Shown here: positions 1-8,169 of the stretch, in pieces
Position numbering within the stretch: the first letter of the stretch is position 1
Layout: each line of letters starts with the position of its first letter
NCBI GenBank assembly: GCA_004553715.1
Contig: SFKP01000003.1
Span: 1-33,391, forward strand
Source of the DNA: Clostridiales bacterium
GTDB lineage: Bacteria; Bacillota; Clostridia; TANB77; CAG-508
Direction: 5' to 3'
Length of the DNA: 33,391 nucleotides
The notes under the pieces: model-generated
The model's database searches: none
Seen by the model: only the letters and a program-made list of their open reading frames with translations
Told to the model about the DNA's origin: nothing
Translations under genes and position numbers: made by a program

Positions 1-217
1 TACAAATAATAATTACTACTGGCTGGCTTCCAATGGGTGCTATGCCACTCCAAATAATGCAGGATTTGGCATTGGACATGTGGTGTCCGGATATACTCAC
101 TCGTTCGATACCTACTTCACTTCGGATGGCAATTCTTACCGCGATAAATATTCTCTTCGCCCTGTAGTTCCTCTAATATCTAATATACCTACAGCTGTTG
201 TAACTACATCAGAATAA
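1..217 (+). CDS. Pseudopilin-like protein, C-terminal fragment (partial at 5' end)
   Basis: An open frame enters the window (codons from base 2) and stops at TAA 215-217, giving 71 residues. It has the pattern YYWLASNGCY, then a Gly-rich stretch, then YSLRPVVPL near the end. This WLA...LRPVV layout is common at the C-terminus of clostridial type IV pilin-like secreted proteins and resembles DUF6273/FISUMP-like ends; that family link is from memory. The fragment resembles the end of the gene at 5508-6777 (KLWVCDSKGYFGW ... CPLLTLDAS), so the two are probably paralogs. CGC is used here as an ordinary Arg codon. The N-terminus lies outside the window, so the pilin assignment rests on the paralog. 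Confidence 0.6.
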   Translation, partial: TNNNYYWLASNGCYATPNNAGFGIGHVVSGYTHSFDTYFTSDGNSYRDKYSLRPVVPLISNIPTAVVTTSE

Positions 218-319
218 GGCAGTTAAAATTTAATATTACAAAAGGTTTTGAATAAAAGCCATAAAGAAGATATAGTACCTCATGAAAGATGGGAAGGATT
301 TTAAGACGATACCAATATA

Positions 320-359
320 AAAATAGCAATTCTTATAAAAGAGTTGCTATTTTCTTTTT
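320..359 (+). terminator. Rho-independent terminator
   Basis: A 14-bp stem (arms 320-333 and 340-353, one G-T pair) with a 6-base loop is followed by CTTTTT. It lies about 100 bases after the pseudopilin stop and before the methyltransferase gene. Confidence 0.75.
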
Positions 360-373
360 AATCGTTATATAAT
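344..373 (+). promoter_or_regulatory. Possible sigmaA promoter for the methyltransferase gene
   Basis: TTGCTA (344-349) and TATAAT (368-373) are 18 bases apart. The -35 overlaps the right arm of the upstream terminator, which is compact but plausible. The transcript would start about 30 bases before the GTG start. Confidence 0.4.
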
Positions 374-409
374 GACTTCAAATAAGATGTAATAAGAAAG
401 GAGCAAATA

Positions 410-1300
410 GTGGAAAATACTATACCAGATTTTTTAAAAGAAAAGTTAATTAACCAATATGGACAGAGTGAATTTGAAAAAATATTAGAAGGATATTTTA
501 TAAACAAGCCTGTTACATTAAGAGTAAATACAATAAAATCAAATATACAAGAAGTAAAAGAAGGATTAAAAAAAGAAAATATTAAATATGATGAAGTTAG
601 TTGGTATAAAGATGCATTGATATTACCAGAAACAACAGAAGAAATTTTAAGAAAATTAAGTATTTATGAAGAAGGGAACATTTATTTACAAAGCCTATCT
701 TCAATGATTCCACCTATTATATTAGAACCTAAAGAAAAGGAAAATATATTAGATATGGCTGCAGCACCAGGTGGAAAAACTACACAAATGGCAGCACTTT
801 CGAACAACAAGGCATATATTACAGCATGTGAAATGAATAAAATAAGAGCAGAAAAATTAAAATACAATTTACAAAAGCAAGGTGTTGGAACTGTTAATGT
901 AATGTTAGAAGATGCAAGAAGATTAAGCAATTTCTTCTCTTTTGATAAAATATTATTAGATGCTCCTTGTAGTGGAAGTGGTACAGACAATGTAAAACAA
1001 ACAAATTTTACAAAAGAGTTAATTGAAAAATCCATAAAAGCACAAGAGCAATTACTAGATAAAGCGTTAAAAATATTAAAACCAGGTAAAACAATGGTAT
1101 ATTCTACCTGTTCAATATTAAAAGAAGAAAATGAAGAAATTTTAAACAAAGTCCTAAAAAAGCATAAAGCAAGTATTCAGCCAATAGAAAATTTATTAGA
1201 TATTCCACAATTACCAGTGACTATAAAAGGCACTCTTTGCGTGAAGCCAACTGCTTTATATGAAGGATTTTTCGTAGCCAAGATAAAGAAAACGAGCTAA
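410..1300 (+). CDS. RsmB/RsmF-family RNA (cytosine-C5) methyltransferase
   Basis: This is a 296-residue SAM-dependent m5C methyltransferase of the NOL1/NOP2/Sun family, expected to modify rRNA or tRNA cytosines. Visible motifs are AAAPGGKT (117-124, SAM binding), DAPCSGSGT (184-192, Cys187) and YSTCSI (231-236, Cys234). In this family one of these cysteines forms the covalent adduct with C6 and the other helps release product. The N-terminal NusB domain of classical RsmB is absent, and no C-terminal PUA-like domain is obvious, so it is a short form. The start is GTG with AAAGGAG (397-403) six bases upstream. The stop overlaps the stop of the convergent feoB by a few bases. Family certain; exact target nucleotide unknown. 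Confidence 0.9.
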   Translation: MENTIPDFLKEKLINQYGQSEFEKILEGYFINKPVTLRVNTIKSNIQEVKEGLKKENIKYDEVSWYKDALILPETTEEILRKLSIYEEGNIYLQSLSSMIPPIILEPKEKENILDMAAAPGGKTTQMAALSNNKAYITACEMNKIRAEKLKYNLQKQGVGTVNVMLEDARRLSNFFSFDKILLDAPCSGSGTDNVKQTNFTKELIEKSIKAQEQLLDKALKILKPGKTMVYSTCSILKEENEEILNKVLKKHKASIQPIENLLDIPQLPVTIKGTLCVKPTALYEGFFVAKIKKTS

Positions 1301-3411
1301 TTTTTATCACAAGACTTACAATAAGGACATCTTGCACATTCTGAGTTTTGGTGCTTTAATTTTGACATACATATTTTTATAATAATTGCTATTAATATGG
1401 CAACTATTATAAAATTGGCTATGTTAAATATACCGATTTCTATTCTATGACCTATTTGGTAGACAATTGTAGCCAATAACCAAGCAAGACTTATTTCAAA
1501 TGATATTACTTTTAAAAGTTCTTTTGTTCCACCAATTTCTTTTCTCATTGCAGCAAGTGCACCAAAGCAAGGAGCACTAAATAAATTAAATACCATAAAT
1601 GCGTATGCTGATACTGATGTAAAAAATCCGAATGCTCCATTGTTATTTAATATAAAATTGGTATTTTGTAAATCTTCCGAAACACCTCCAATTACTGCCA
1701 TTGAGGATACGACTTGTTCTTTTGCAACTAGTCCTTGAATTGCAGAAACAGTGACCTCCCAACTATTTGTACCAAGCATAGGTACAAATATCCAAGAAAT
1801 TTTTTTGCCGATACTTGCTAAAATGCTATTTTCAATTCCAAGGTTATATTTTAAATCCCACGAAAATGACACTAAAAACCATACGATTATTGAACATATT
1901 AATATTACAGACCCAGCCCTTTTTATAAATGATATTATTTTATCAAAAACATCTTTTGAAACATATTTTAAGCTAGGTAGTTTATATTCAGGAAGCTCTG
2001 AAATGTATGTAGAAGAGGTATTCTTAAAAACAAATTTTTTCATAACTAATGCACTTATAATAATAATTACTATGGCAAAAAAATATAAAGAAGCGGAAAT
2101 TATGCCAGAATTATTAGGAAAAAAGTAGCTTGTAAATAGTGCAATAATTGGGAGCTTAGCGCTACAAGGAATAAAAGGGGTAAGTATTGCGGTCATTTTT
2201 TTCTCATCATCATTTTCTATTATTTTTGAAGACATAATTCCAGGAACGCTACAACCAGAGCCCACAATAAAAGGTATTAAACTTTTTCCATTAAGCCCTA
2301 TTTTTTTAAACAATTTATCTAGTAGCAAAGCTGTTCTAGACATATAGCCACTTGTTTCTAATATGGAAATACACAAAAATAAAATTATAAGCTGTGGGAC
2401 AAAACTTAATACTGCGCCTACTCCGGTCATTATTCCATCTACAATAAGACTAATTATCAAGTTAGATATTTTGAAATTACTTAACCAATTGGATATAAAT
2501 ATTTTAAGACTATCGGTTATGTTGTTTATCAAATCTATAGTTGACTTTCCAACAACTCCAACAGATAAGTAATATATCAAAAACATTATTAACGCAAATA
2601 AGGGAAAGGCAATCCATTTGTTTAAAAAGATTTCATCTAATTTATCAGAAATAGTTTTTTCTTGAGCTATTTTATTTATACAAATTTCTCTTACCCTTTC
2701 TATATAGTTATACCTTTCAGTTGCAACTATTTCTTCTAAATCTGTATCATAATTATGGCTAGTTTCTTTTATAATATCAAAAAGAATAGGAAAATTATAT
2801 TTAGAAAAATATTTATCTTCTTCTAGTATTTTTACGGCAACAAAACGTTTATATAAAAGATTAGAAGGAAGATTGTTTATTATTTTTATTATGCTATTTT
2901 CAATATTTGCATCATATATACCATAAGGAATTGGAGCTTTTGTTTTATCAATAGCAAAGATTAAGTCTTGTATCCCTGTAGCTTTTAGGGCAGAAATTTG
3001 GATAACTTCGGTTTTAAGTTCATAACTTAATTTTTGAATATCTATTTTAAGACCTCTTTTAGGGAGCATATCTGCCATATTTAAGGCAATTAAAACAGGA
3101 ATCCCTAACTCAAGAAGCTGAGTTGTTAGATACAAGCTTCTTTCTAAAGAAGTTGCATCTACTATATTTATTATAAGGTCTGGGCTTTCGTTAAAAATAA
3201 ATGCTCTTGCAACTTTTTCTTCTTCAGTATATGGGCTTAAAGAATATATACCAGGAAGGTCTACTATTTCGTGAGTAGTATTTTTTATAGTGCCACTTTT
3301 CTTTTCAATAGTTACTCCAGGCCAATTTCCTATTTTTGCATTCATTCCTGTTAGCAAATTAAATAATGTAGTTTTACCACTATTAGGATTTCCTACAAGA
3401 GCAATCTTCAT
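1297..3411 (-). CDS. feoB: Ferrous iron transporter FeoB
   Basis: This 704-residue inner-membrane protein imports Fe(II). The N-terminal G domain shows GNPNSGKT (7-14, P-loop), DLPGIYSL (G3) and NMAD (G4). A spacer domain and a polytopic membrane domain follow, with the Gate motif region GSGCSVPG and a second Gate half around FSAPCFGAL. The extreme C-terminus is Cys-rich (CARCPYCKSC), as in FeoB proteins of Gram-positive anaerobes that lack a separate FeoC; the tail may bind iron or an Fe-S cluster. It follows feoA by 25 bases in the same direction, so the two form an operon. AAAGGA lies about 12 bases before the ATG. No frame break and no in-frame CGG in 704 codons. Confidence 0.97.
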   Translation of the reverse strand: MKIALVGNPNSGKTTLFNLLTGMNAKIGNWPGVTIEKKSGTIKNTTHEIVDLPGIYSLSPYTEEEKVARAFIFNESPDLIINIVDATSLERSLYLTTQLLELGIPVLIALNMADMLPKRGLKIDIQKLSYELKTEVIQISALKATGIQDLIFAIDKTKAPIPYGIYDANIENSIIKIINNLPSNLLYKRFVAVKILEEDKYFSKYNFPILFDIIKETSHNYDTDLEEIVATERYNYIERVREICINKIAQEKTISDKLDEIFLNKWIAFPLFALIMFLIYYLSVGVVGKSTIDLINNITDSLKIFISNWLSNFKISNLIISLIVDGIMTGVGAVLSFVPQLIILFLCISILETSGYMSRTALLLDKLFKKIGLNGKSLIPFIVGSGCSVPGIMSSKIIENDDEKKMTAILTPFIPCSAKLPIIALFTSYFFPNNSGIISASLYFFAIVIIIISALVMKKFVFKNTSSTYISELPEYKLPSLKYVSKDVFDKIISFIKRAGSVILICSIIVWFLVSFSWDLKYNLGIENSILASIGKKISWIFVPMLGTNSWEVTVSAIQGLVAKEQVVSSMAVIGGVSEDLQNTNFILNNNGAFGFFTSVSAYAFMVFNLFSAPCFGALAAMRKEIGGTKELLKVISFEISLAWLLATIVYQIGHRIEIGIFNIANFIIVAILIAIIIKICMSKLKHQNSECARCPYCKSCDKN

Positions 3412-3436
3412 TTTAAATCACAATCCTTTCTAATAC

Positions 3437-3721
3437 TTAAGATTTGGTTGAAAAAGAATTAAATCTTGGGACTTCTATTATTTCCACATCTATGCAATCC
3501 AAGTCAGCTTTCCTAAGGCAAAGCTCATAACCTCGCAAAATGATATCTATTGGGTCACCCATTGGTGCAATTTTTTTTATAGAAACAATTACTCCTCGAG
3601 TAATACCCATATCTAAAAGGTGTCTTTTGATTGATTTATTTGAAATATTAATACTTATTACTTTAGCTACTTGTCCGATTTTTAAATCAGATAATTTACA
3701 ATTTAAATTTTTTTCTACCAT
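3437..3721 (-). CDS. feoA: FeoA domain protein
   Basis: This 94-residue cytosolic SH3-like protein is the usual partner of FeoB and is thought to regulate its G domain. Recognisable family features are KIGQVAKVISI near the N-terminus, the central RHLLDMGITRG turn, and the end IILRGYELCLRKADLDCIDV. It starts at ATG 3721-3719 with GGAGG (3730-3726) just upstream. It is the first gene of feoAB and diverges from the ABC-F gene across a short AT-rich region. I could not place its own promoter or a Fur box with confidence. Confidence 0.93.
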   Translation of the reverse strand: MVEKNLNCKLSDLKIGQVAKVISINISNKSIKRHLLDMGITRGVIVSIKKIAPMGDPIDIILRGYELCLRKADLDCIDVEIIEVPRFNSFSTKS

Positions 3722-3759
3722 ATTTCCTCCATCCTAAATGTTAAACAAACTATGATTAC

Positions 3760-3788
3760 TTGACTTTTTGCCTTTTTGAATTTATAAT
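3760..3788 (+). promoter_or_regulatory. SigmaA promoter for the ABC-F gene
   Basis: TTGACT (3760-3765), a 17-base spacer and a perfect TATAAT (3783-3788). It lies about 60 bases before the ABC-F ATG, in the divergent feoA/ABC-F intergenic region. Confidence 0.8.
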
Positions 3789-3849
3789 TTTACAAGAAAT
3801 AATATGCAGGTATTTTTAAAATATGAAAAATTAAATTTAGGAGGAAAAG

Positions 3850-5427
3850 ATGATAAACACAGTAGGAGTAACCTTAAGATTTGGAAAAAGAGTTTTGTTT
3901 GAAGATGTAAATATAAAATTTACAAAAGGGAATTGTTATGGACTAATTGGCGCAAATGGTGCAGGTAAATCAACATTTTTAAAGATTTTGTCTGGAGAAA
4001 TTGAACCAAGTAAAGGTGAAGTATCAATAGAAAAAGGTGCAAGACTTTCTGTATTAAAACAAGACCACTTTGCATACGAAGATTATACAATTATAGATAC
4101 AGTTATTATGGGGAATGAAGAACTATACAAAATAATGAAGCAAAAAGAAGAAATATATGCCAAACCAGACTTTAGTGAAGAAGATGGAATAAAAGTAGCT
4201 AAGTTAGAAGAAAGATTTTTAGATTTAGATGGTTGGAATGCAGAAGCAGATGCTGCAACATTATTAAACAATTTAGGAATTCCAGCAGTAGACCACTATA
4301 AACTAATGAAAGAAATTGAAGCAAAAGATAAAGTAAAAGTTCTTCTTGCACAGAGTTTATTTGGTAATCCAGATATATTACTACTAGATGAGCCTACAAA
4401 TGACTTAGACTTAAAAAGTATAGAATGGCTACAAGAGTTTTTAATAAATTTCGAAAACACAGTTATAGTAGTATCACATGATAGATATTTCTTAAATAAA
4501 GTGTGTACACATATTGCAGATGTTGACTTTGGAAAGATTAAAGTATATCCAGGAAACTATGATTTTTGGTATGAATCAAGTCAATTAGCATTAAAACAAG
4601 CTAAAGAAGCAAATAAGAAAAAAGAAGAAAAAATAAAAGAATTACAAGAATTTATTGCAAGATTTAGTGCAAATGCTTCAAAATCAAAACAAGCAACATC
4701 AAGAAAAAAATCATTAGAAAAAATAGAATTGGAAGAAATAAAAGCTTCAAACAGGAAATATCCATATATTGATTTCAAACCAGATAGAGAGCCGGGCAAA
4801 GAAATATTAACTGTTAAAAATATATCAAAAACAATAAATGGTGTAAAGGTATTAGATAATATTTCTTTTGCAGTAAAAGCAGATAATAAAATAGCAGTTC
4901 TAGCAGATAACGAGATGGCAACAACTACCTTGTTTCAAATAATCGCAGGTGAATTAGAGCCTGACCAAGGAGAAATTATTTGGGGACAAACCATTACAAA
5001 AGACTATTTTCCAAAAGATAATAGCTACTTATTTCAAAGAGATGAAGCATTAGTAGACTGGCTAAGGAAATATTCAAAAGACCCAGATGAAACGTATGTT
5101 AGAGGTTTTTTAGGAAGAATGCTATTTTCAGGAGATGAAGCATTAAAAAATGTAAAGATTCTATCTGGAGGGGAAAAGGTAAGATGTGTTCTTTCAAAAT
5201 TAATGCTTTCAGGTGCAAATTTCTTAATATTTGATGAACCAACGAACCATTTAGATATGGAAAGTATAACAGCTTTAAATGAAGGAATGAAAAAATTTAA
5301 AGGAAATATGATTTTTACATCACATGACCATCAATTAATGCAAACAGTTGCAGATAGAATTATAGATATAAGAAAAGATAAAGTAATAGACAGAGAATGT
5401 ACATATAATGAATATCTAGGGATATAG
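3850..5427 (+). CDS. ABC-F family ATPase (YkpA/YbiT-like)
   Basis: This 525-residue soluble protein has two ABC domains and no membrane segment. ABC-F proteins act on the ribosome, in translation or antibiotic resistance. NBD1 has an intact Walker A (GANGAGKS, 34-41), Walker B (LLLDEPTND, from 177) and H-loop His210, but its signature region reads EIEAKDK (about 155-161), not LSGGQ. A basic linker lies at about 245-300. NBD2 has a degenerate Walker A (ADNEMATT, 352-359) but an intact LSGGE (438-442), Walker B and SHDHQ. Because ABC sites pair one Walker A with the partner's signature, one site looks complete and the other lost on both sides. As I recall, YkpA-like relatives share part of this. 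Start ATG follows TTTAGGAGG. Substrate or ribosome role unknown. Confidence 0.9.
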   Translation: MINTVGVTLRFGKRVLFEDVNIKFTKGNCYGLIGANGAGKSTFLKILSGEIEPSKGEVSIEKGARLSVLKQDHFAYEDYTIIDTVIMGNEELYKIMKQKEEIYAKPDFSEEDGIKVAKLEERFLDLDGWNAEADAATLLNNLGIPAVDHYKLMKEIEAKDKVKVLLAQSLFGNPDILLLDEPTNDLDLKSIEWLQEFLINFENTVIVVSHDRYFLNKVCTHIADVDFGKIKVYPGNYDFWYESSQLALKQAKEANKKKEEKIKELQEFIARFSANASKSKQATSRKKSLEKIELEEIKASNRKYPYIDFKPDREPGKEILTVKNISKTINGVKVLDNISFAVKADNKIAVLADNEMATTTLFQIIAGELEPDQGEIIWGQTITKDYFPKDNSYLFQRDEALVDWLRKYSKDPDETYVRGFLGRMLFSGDEALKNVKILSGGEKVRCVLSKLMLSGANFLIFDEPTNHLDMESITALNEGMKKFKGNMIFTSHDHQLMQTVADRIIDIRKDKVIDRECTYNEYLGI

Positions 5428-5439
5428 GAACAAAAATTC

Positions 5440-5468
5440 TTGCAAAATTCTAAATGTTAATATATAAT
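5440..5468 (+). promoter_or_regulatory. SigmaA promoter for the pseudopilin gene
   Basis: TTGCAA (5440-5445), a 17-base spacer and TATAAT (5463-5468), about 40 bases before the ATG at 5508. Confidence 0.65.
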
Positions 5469-5507
5469 TCAATTAAATAAATGACAAAAGAGAAAAGGAG
5501 GAATTTT

Positions 5508-6777
5508 ATGAAGGAATCAAATTCTAATCAAATATCTTGGGAGTATAATAAAGGAATAACACTTATAGCATTAGTCATAACAATTATAATAATGTTAATT
5601 CTAGCAACTGTAACAATAAAGATTTCATCACAAGGAGGATTATTTGAATATGCAAGAAAGGCAACTCGTGAAACAACAATTGCTCAGGAGAGAGAACAAA
5701 TTCAAGAGGCCTATGTATATGCTTCTTCTAATAGCTTAACAGGAGAAGTTTTTGCAGAAGATTTACAGTCAGAATTGGAAAATAATTTAGGAATGAATAA
5801 GACTACAACAATAGGCAATGGAGGAAATTTAAGAGTTTTATTCTTAAAGACAAATAATTTGTATTATGTAAATAGCAACGGAGAAGTGACAAAAGCAGAA
5901 GCAAATGTAGGGTTATATGATGATTATACATATGTAGGAAGAAAAGTAACATATAAAGGTACAAACTTTGTAGTGTTTGAAGAAGAACGGTACAACATTA
6001 CATTTAAGAGCAACAAGTTTTCCAACTTCAAATAACTTAGAATTAAAAGCAGAAGATTATGAAGCTGCAAATAGTACTGTATTTCAAGTTGCAGTTACTG
6101 ATACCTTAAATGCAGCTTGCCAAGCAAAATTTGGGACAGAAGACAATCAAATAACAGCATATAATGATGATAAAGTTTTAGCAAGATTTAGCTCAACACT
6201 TGGAGATAAATTTACATCAAATGATATTGAAGATATATTAATACAGATGGAAGACTTAAGTAAAGAATTAGATGATGAAAAAAATTTTTTTGACATAACA
6301 AATGCAAAATATAATGAATGCCTTACTAATTTTCAAGAAGGCGAAGCATGGTATAAATGCGTTTACTTACTCCTATTAAAAAACACTACATCAAGTACAG
6401 CAAAAGGAGAAGCACTTCTTGAAAAATTTATCAACATTGTTCAAGAGCAAGGAAATATTTTTGAAAATAGTATTGAAATTTGGAATGCTTTGAGAGAAAC
6501 AGAAGAATTTAAAAATATGGTGGAAACCTATGAAAAACTTTGGGCAATAAATGAAGCAGTAATAGAACAAAATAATAGCTTTTGGTTAAACTTGAGCGAC
6601 ATCGGTAGCATTACACCCTATAAATTATGGGTTTGTGATAGCAAGGGATATTTTGGTTGGACAACAGATGCCCCTGGTGTGGGTGCCAAAACTCTTACTG
6701 CAACAGCTGTGCTATGCCCATTATTAACATTAGATGCAAGCATATTAACATCACAAAATGGATTTGTAGAAAGATAA
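5508..6777 (+). CDS. Pseudopilin-like secreted protein, read through a +1 shift at CGG
   Basis: The start is ATG 5508, with GGAGG (5497-5501) six bases upstream; an upstream in-frame ATG at 5481 lacks such a site. After a short leader, GITLIALVITIIIMLILA forms a pilin-like cleavage/methylation segment and membrane anchor, though the usual Glu5 is absent. The zero frame holds to codon 160 (FEEE), meets CGG at 5988, and would stop 15 codons later. Skipping the C gives GGT ACA ACA and continues without a break as GTTLHLRATSFPTS... to TAA at 6777, 422 residues in all. The C-terminal half resembles the fragment at 1-217. It has its own promoter and a terminator after it. If the shift did not occur, the product would be a 175-residue truncation. 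Function unknown; probably surface-exposed. Confidence 0.75.
5988..5991 (+). other. CGG +1 recoding site (CGGT), pseudopilin codon 161
   Basis: Zero frame: GAA GAA GAA CGG TAC, then a stop after 15 codons. With the C skipped: GAA c GGT ACA ACA, which continues for 261 more residues. It is the only in-frame CGG in this gene. Confidence 0.75.
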
Positions 6778-6789
6778 AAATGTTAAAAG

Positions 6790-6820
6790 AAGAGGGTTCC
6801 TATTTTAGGATACCCTCTTT
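6790..6820. terminator. Bidirectional hairpin terminator
   Basis: Arms 6790-6802 and 6806-6819 pair through AAGAGGG/CCCTCTT and TCCTA/TAGGA with one bulged base and a 3-base loop. It sits between the stops of the convergent pseudopilin (6777) and HD-GYP (6825) genes, with short T runs on both sides. Confidence 0.75.
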
Positions 6821-6824
6821 AATG

Positions 6825-7884
6825 TTAATTTCCATTAAATTTATCTCTAATTTCTTGTATCTTTTCAGGTTCATTTTCTAATATTTCTAAAAATGCCTTG
6901 CAAAAAACTGGGTCAAATTGAGTACCAATATTTTTCTTAAGTTCGGATTTTACAAATTCTAGATCTAATGAGTTCCTATATGCTCTTCGAGATGTCATAG
7001 CATCAAAACTATCTACAACACTAGTTAATCGTGCTAAATACGGAATTTCTTCTCCTCTTAGTTTCCCAGGGTAACCGAGTTCCATCGTAGCGTTCGTGAT
7101 GATGTTTTACAATAGGAACAATGTCTTTAAAAATGCTTGCATTAGATAAAATGTGTGCACCAATTGATGGGTGATTTTTTATTTCAGAATACTCATCAGG
7201 TGTAAGTGCTGCATTTTTTTGCAATATTGCATCAGGTATTCCAATCTTACCAACATCGTGGAAAATTCCACCCACTCTTAAATTTTCTATATCATCTTCA
7301 GAAAGTCCAAGTTTTTTACCAAGTAATACAGCAAATGCAGAAACTCTATCAGAATGACCTTTAGTATATACATCTTTTGCTTCAACGGTGTTTTTAAGAG
7401 TTTCGATACTTTCCATATAAGAGGCCTCTAGCTGACCGTAAGTACGTTCAAGCTCGGCATTTATCTGATTTATCAAGTACATTTGCGAAATAGCTTTAAT
7501 TCCAGATTCAATAAGTAGAAGCAATTGGTCAAATTTATCACTCTTCTCGCAGTAACCTTGAATATCTAATTTTCTAATTGTTTCAAGAGGTGGAGCTAAA
7601 TTTCTATGCCCAGTTAGTAGCAGAATATATAAATTTTTATTAAACTTTCTTATTTCCTCTACAACCTTATCACCATGAATAGGAGTCATAATAAAGTCTA
7701 ATAGCATTAAATCGAAATGCTCTTGCTTTACGCGTTCAATAGCTTCTAAGGGGTCTGTTATTCCAACAAAAGAATATCCAGATTTTGTTAAGAATACATT
7801 AAGAGAGTCAAGAATACCTATTTCGTCGTCAACAGCAATTATTTTATATTTGTTGTTTTCATTAATGTGCATATTCTTCCTCAT
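6825..7884 (-). CDS. HD-GYP response regulator, read through a +1 shift at CGG
   Basis: This is a predicted cyclic-di-GMP phosphodiesterase under two-component control. A receiver domain (about 10-125) has the acidic pair at 19-20 and phospho-acceptor Asp63 (LMLLDFIM). A coiled linker follows, then an HD-GYP domain with His177, HD at 209-210 (FHDVGKIGIP), HHH at 261-263 and DGTGYPG at 267-273. The zero frame ends in DGT-RLPWETK... and stops 17 codons after the CGG at 7077-7075. Skipping the C restores DGTGYPG and continues through FDAMTSRRAYR to the stop at 6825, 352 residues in all. The GYP glycine is invariant in the family, so the recoded residue should be Gly. I chose ATG 7884; a GTG at 7896 overlaps the GGAGG site itself. 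Confidence 0.85.
7074..7077 (-). other. CGG +1 recoding site (CGGT), GYP glycine of the HD-GYP gene
   Basis: On the minus strand GAT GGA ACT CGG TTA CCC is the zero frame. GAT GGA ACT c GGT TAC CCT gives the expected DGTGYP. It is the only in-frame CGG in the gene, and the catalytic-domain motif itself depends on the shift. Confidence 0.85.
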
Positions 7885-7915
7885 AAATAAAAGCACCTCC
7901 TAAAAATATATATAA

Positions 7916-7944
7916 ATTATATGTGTAAACGAAAAAAAAAGCAA
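7916..7944 (-). promoter_or_regulatory. SigmaA promoter for the HD-GYP gene
   Basis: On the minus strand TTGCTT (7944-7939), a 17-base spacer and TATAAT (7921-7916), about 30 bases before the ATG. Confidence 0.65.
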
Positions 7945-7994
7945 TAAAAAAATAAAAAAAGTATAAAAATATTAAATATAGCAAGAGAAAATGA

Positions 7995-8023
7995 TAGACA
8001 ATTTAATGTGCTTGTGATAATAT
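7995..8023 (+). promoter_or_regulatory. Possible promoter for the surface locus
   Basis: TAGACA (7995-8000), a 17-base spacer and TAATAT (8018-8023), ahead of the small ORF at 8050. Other -10-like hexamers overlap it, so the exact register is uncertain. Confidence 0.4.
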
Positions 8024-8049
8024 TATAACATTGGAAGGGGTATGCTTAT

Positions 8050-8169
8050 ATGAATTATGATGAGATAAAATCAGAAGAATTATTAAAAATATACGCTAAA
8101 ATAAATGACTTTATTAAATTTTTAGATAAAGAAGAAAAAGATAATAATTTAGGAGAAATAAATGGATAG
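8050..8169 (+). CDS. Small 39-residue protein of unknown function
   Basis: ATG 8050 lies nine bases after a good GGAAGGGG site (8033-8040). The frame encodes 39 residues, acidic and lysine-rich (MNYDEIKSEELLKIYAKIND...), predicted as a short helix with no membrane segment. Its stop (TAG 8167-8169) overlaps the ATG of the next gene (8162), a typical sign of translational coupling. It is the first gene after the candidate promoter at 7995. It may be a real small protein or a leader that couples translation; I recognise no family. Confidence 0.5.
   Translation: MNYDEIKSEELLKIYAKINDFIKFLDKEEKDNNLGEING

Noticed and set aside
682..1149. 155-codon minus-strand ORF within the methyltransferase gene
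   Set aside because: It is antisense to a gene with clear catalytic motifs and has no supporting signals.
3722..3849. Fur box in the feoA/ABC-F intergenic region
   Set aside because: The region is AT-rich and I could not find a convincing inverted repeat of Fur type by eye.
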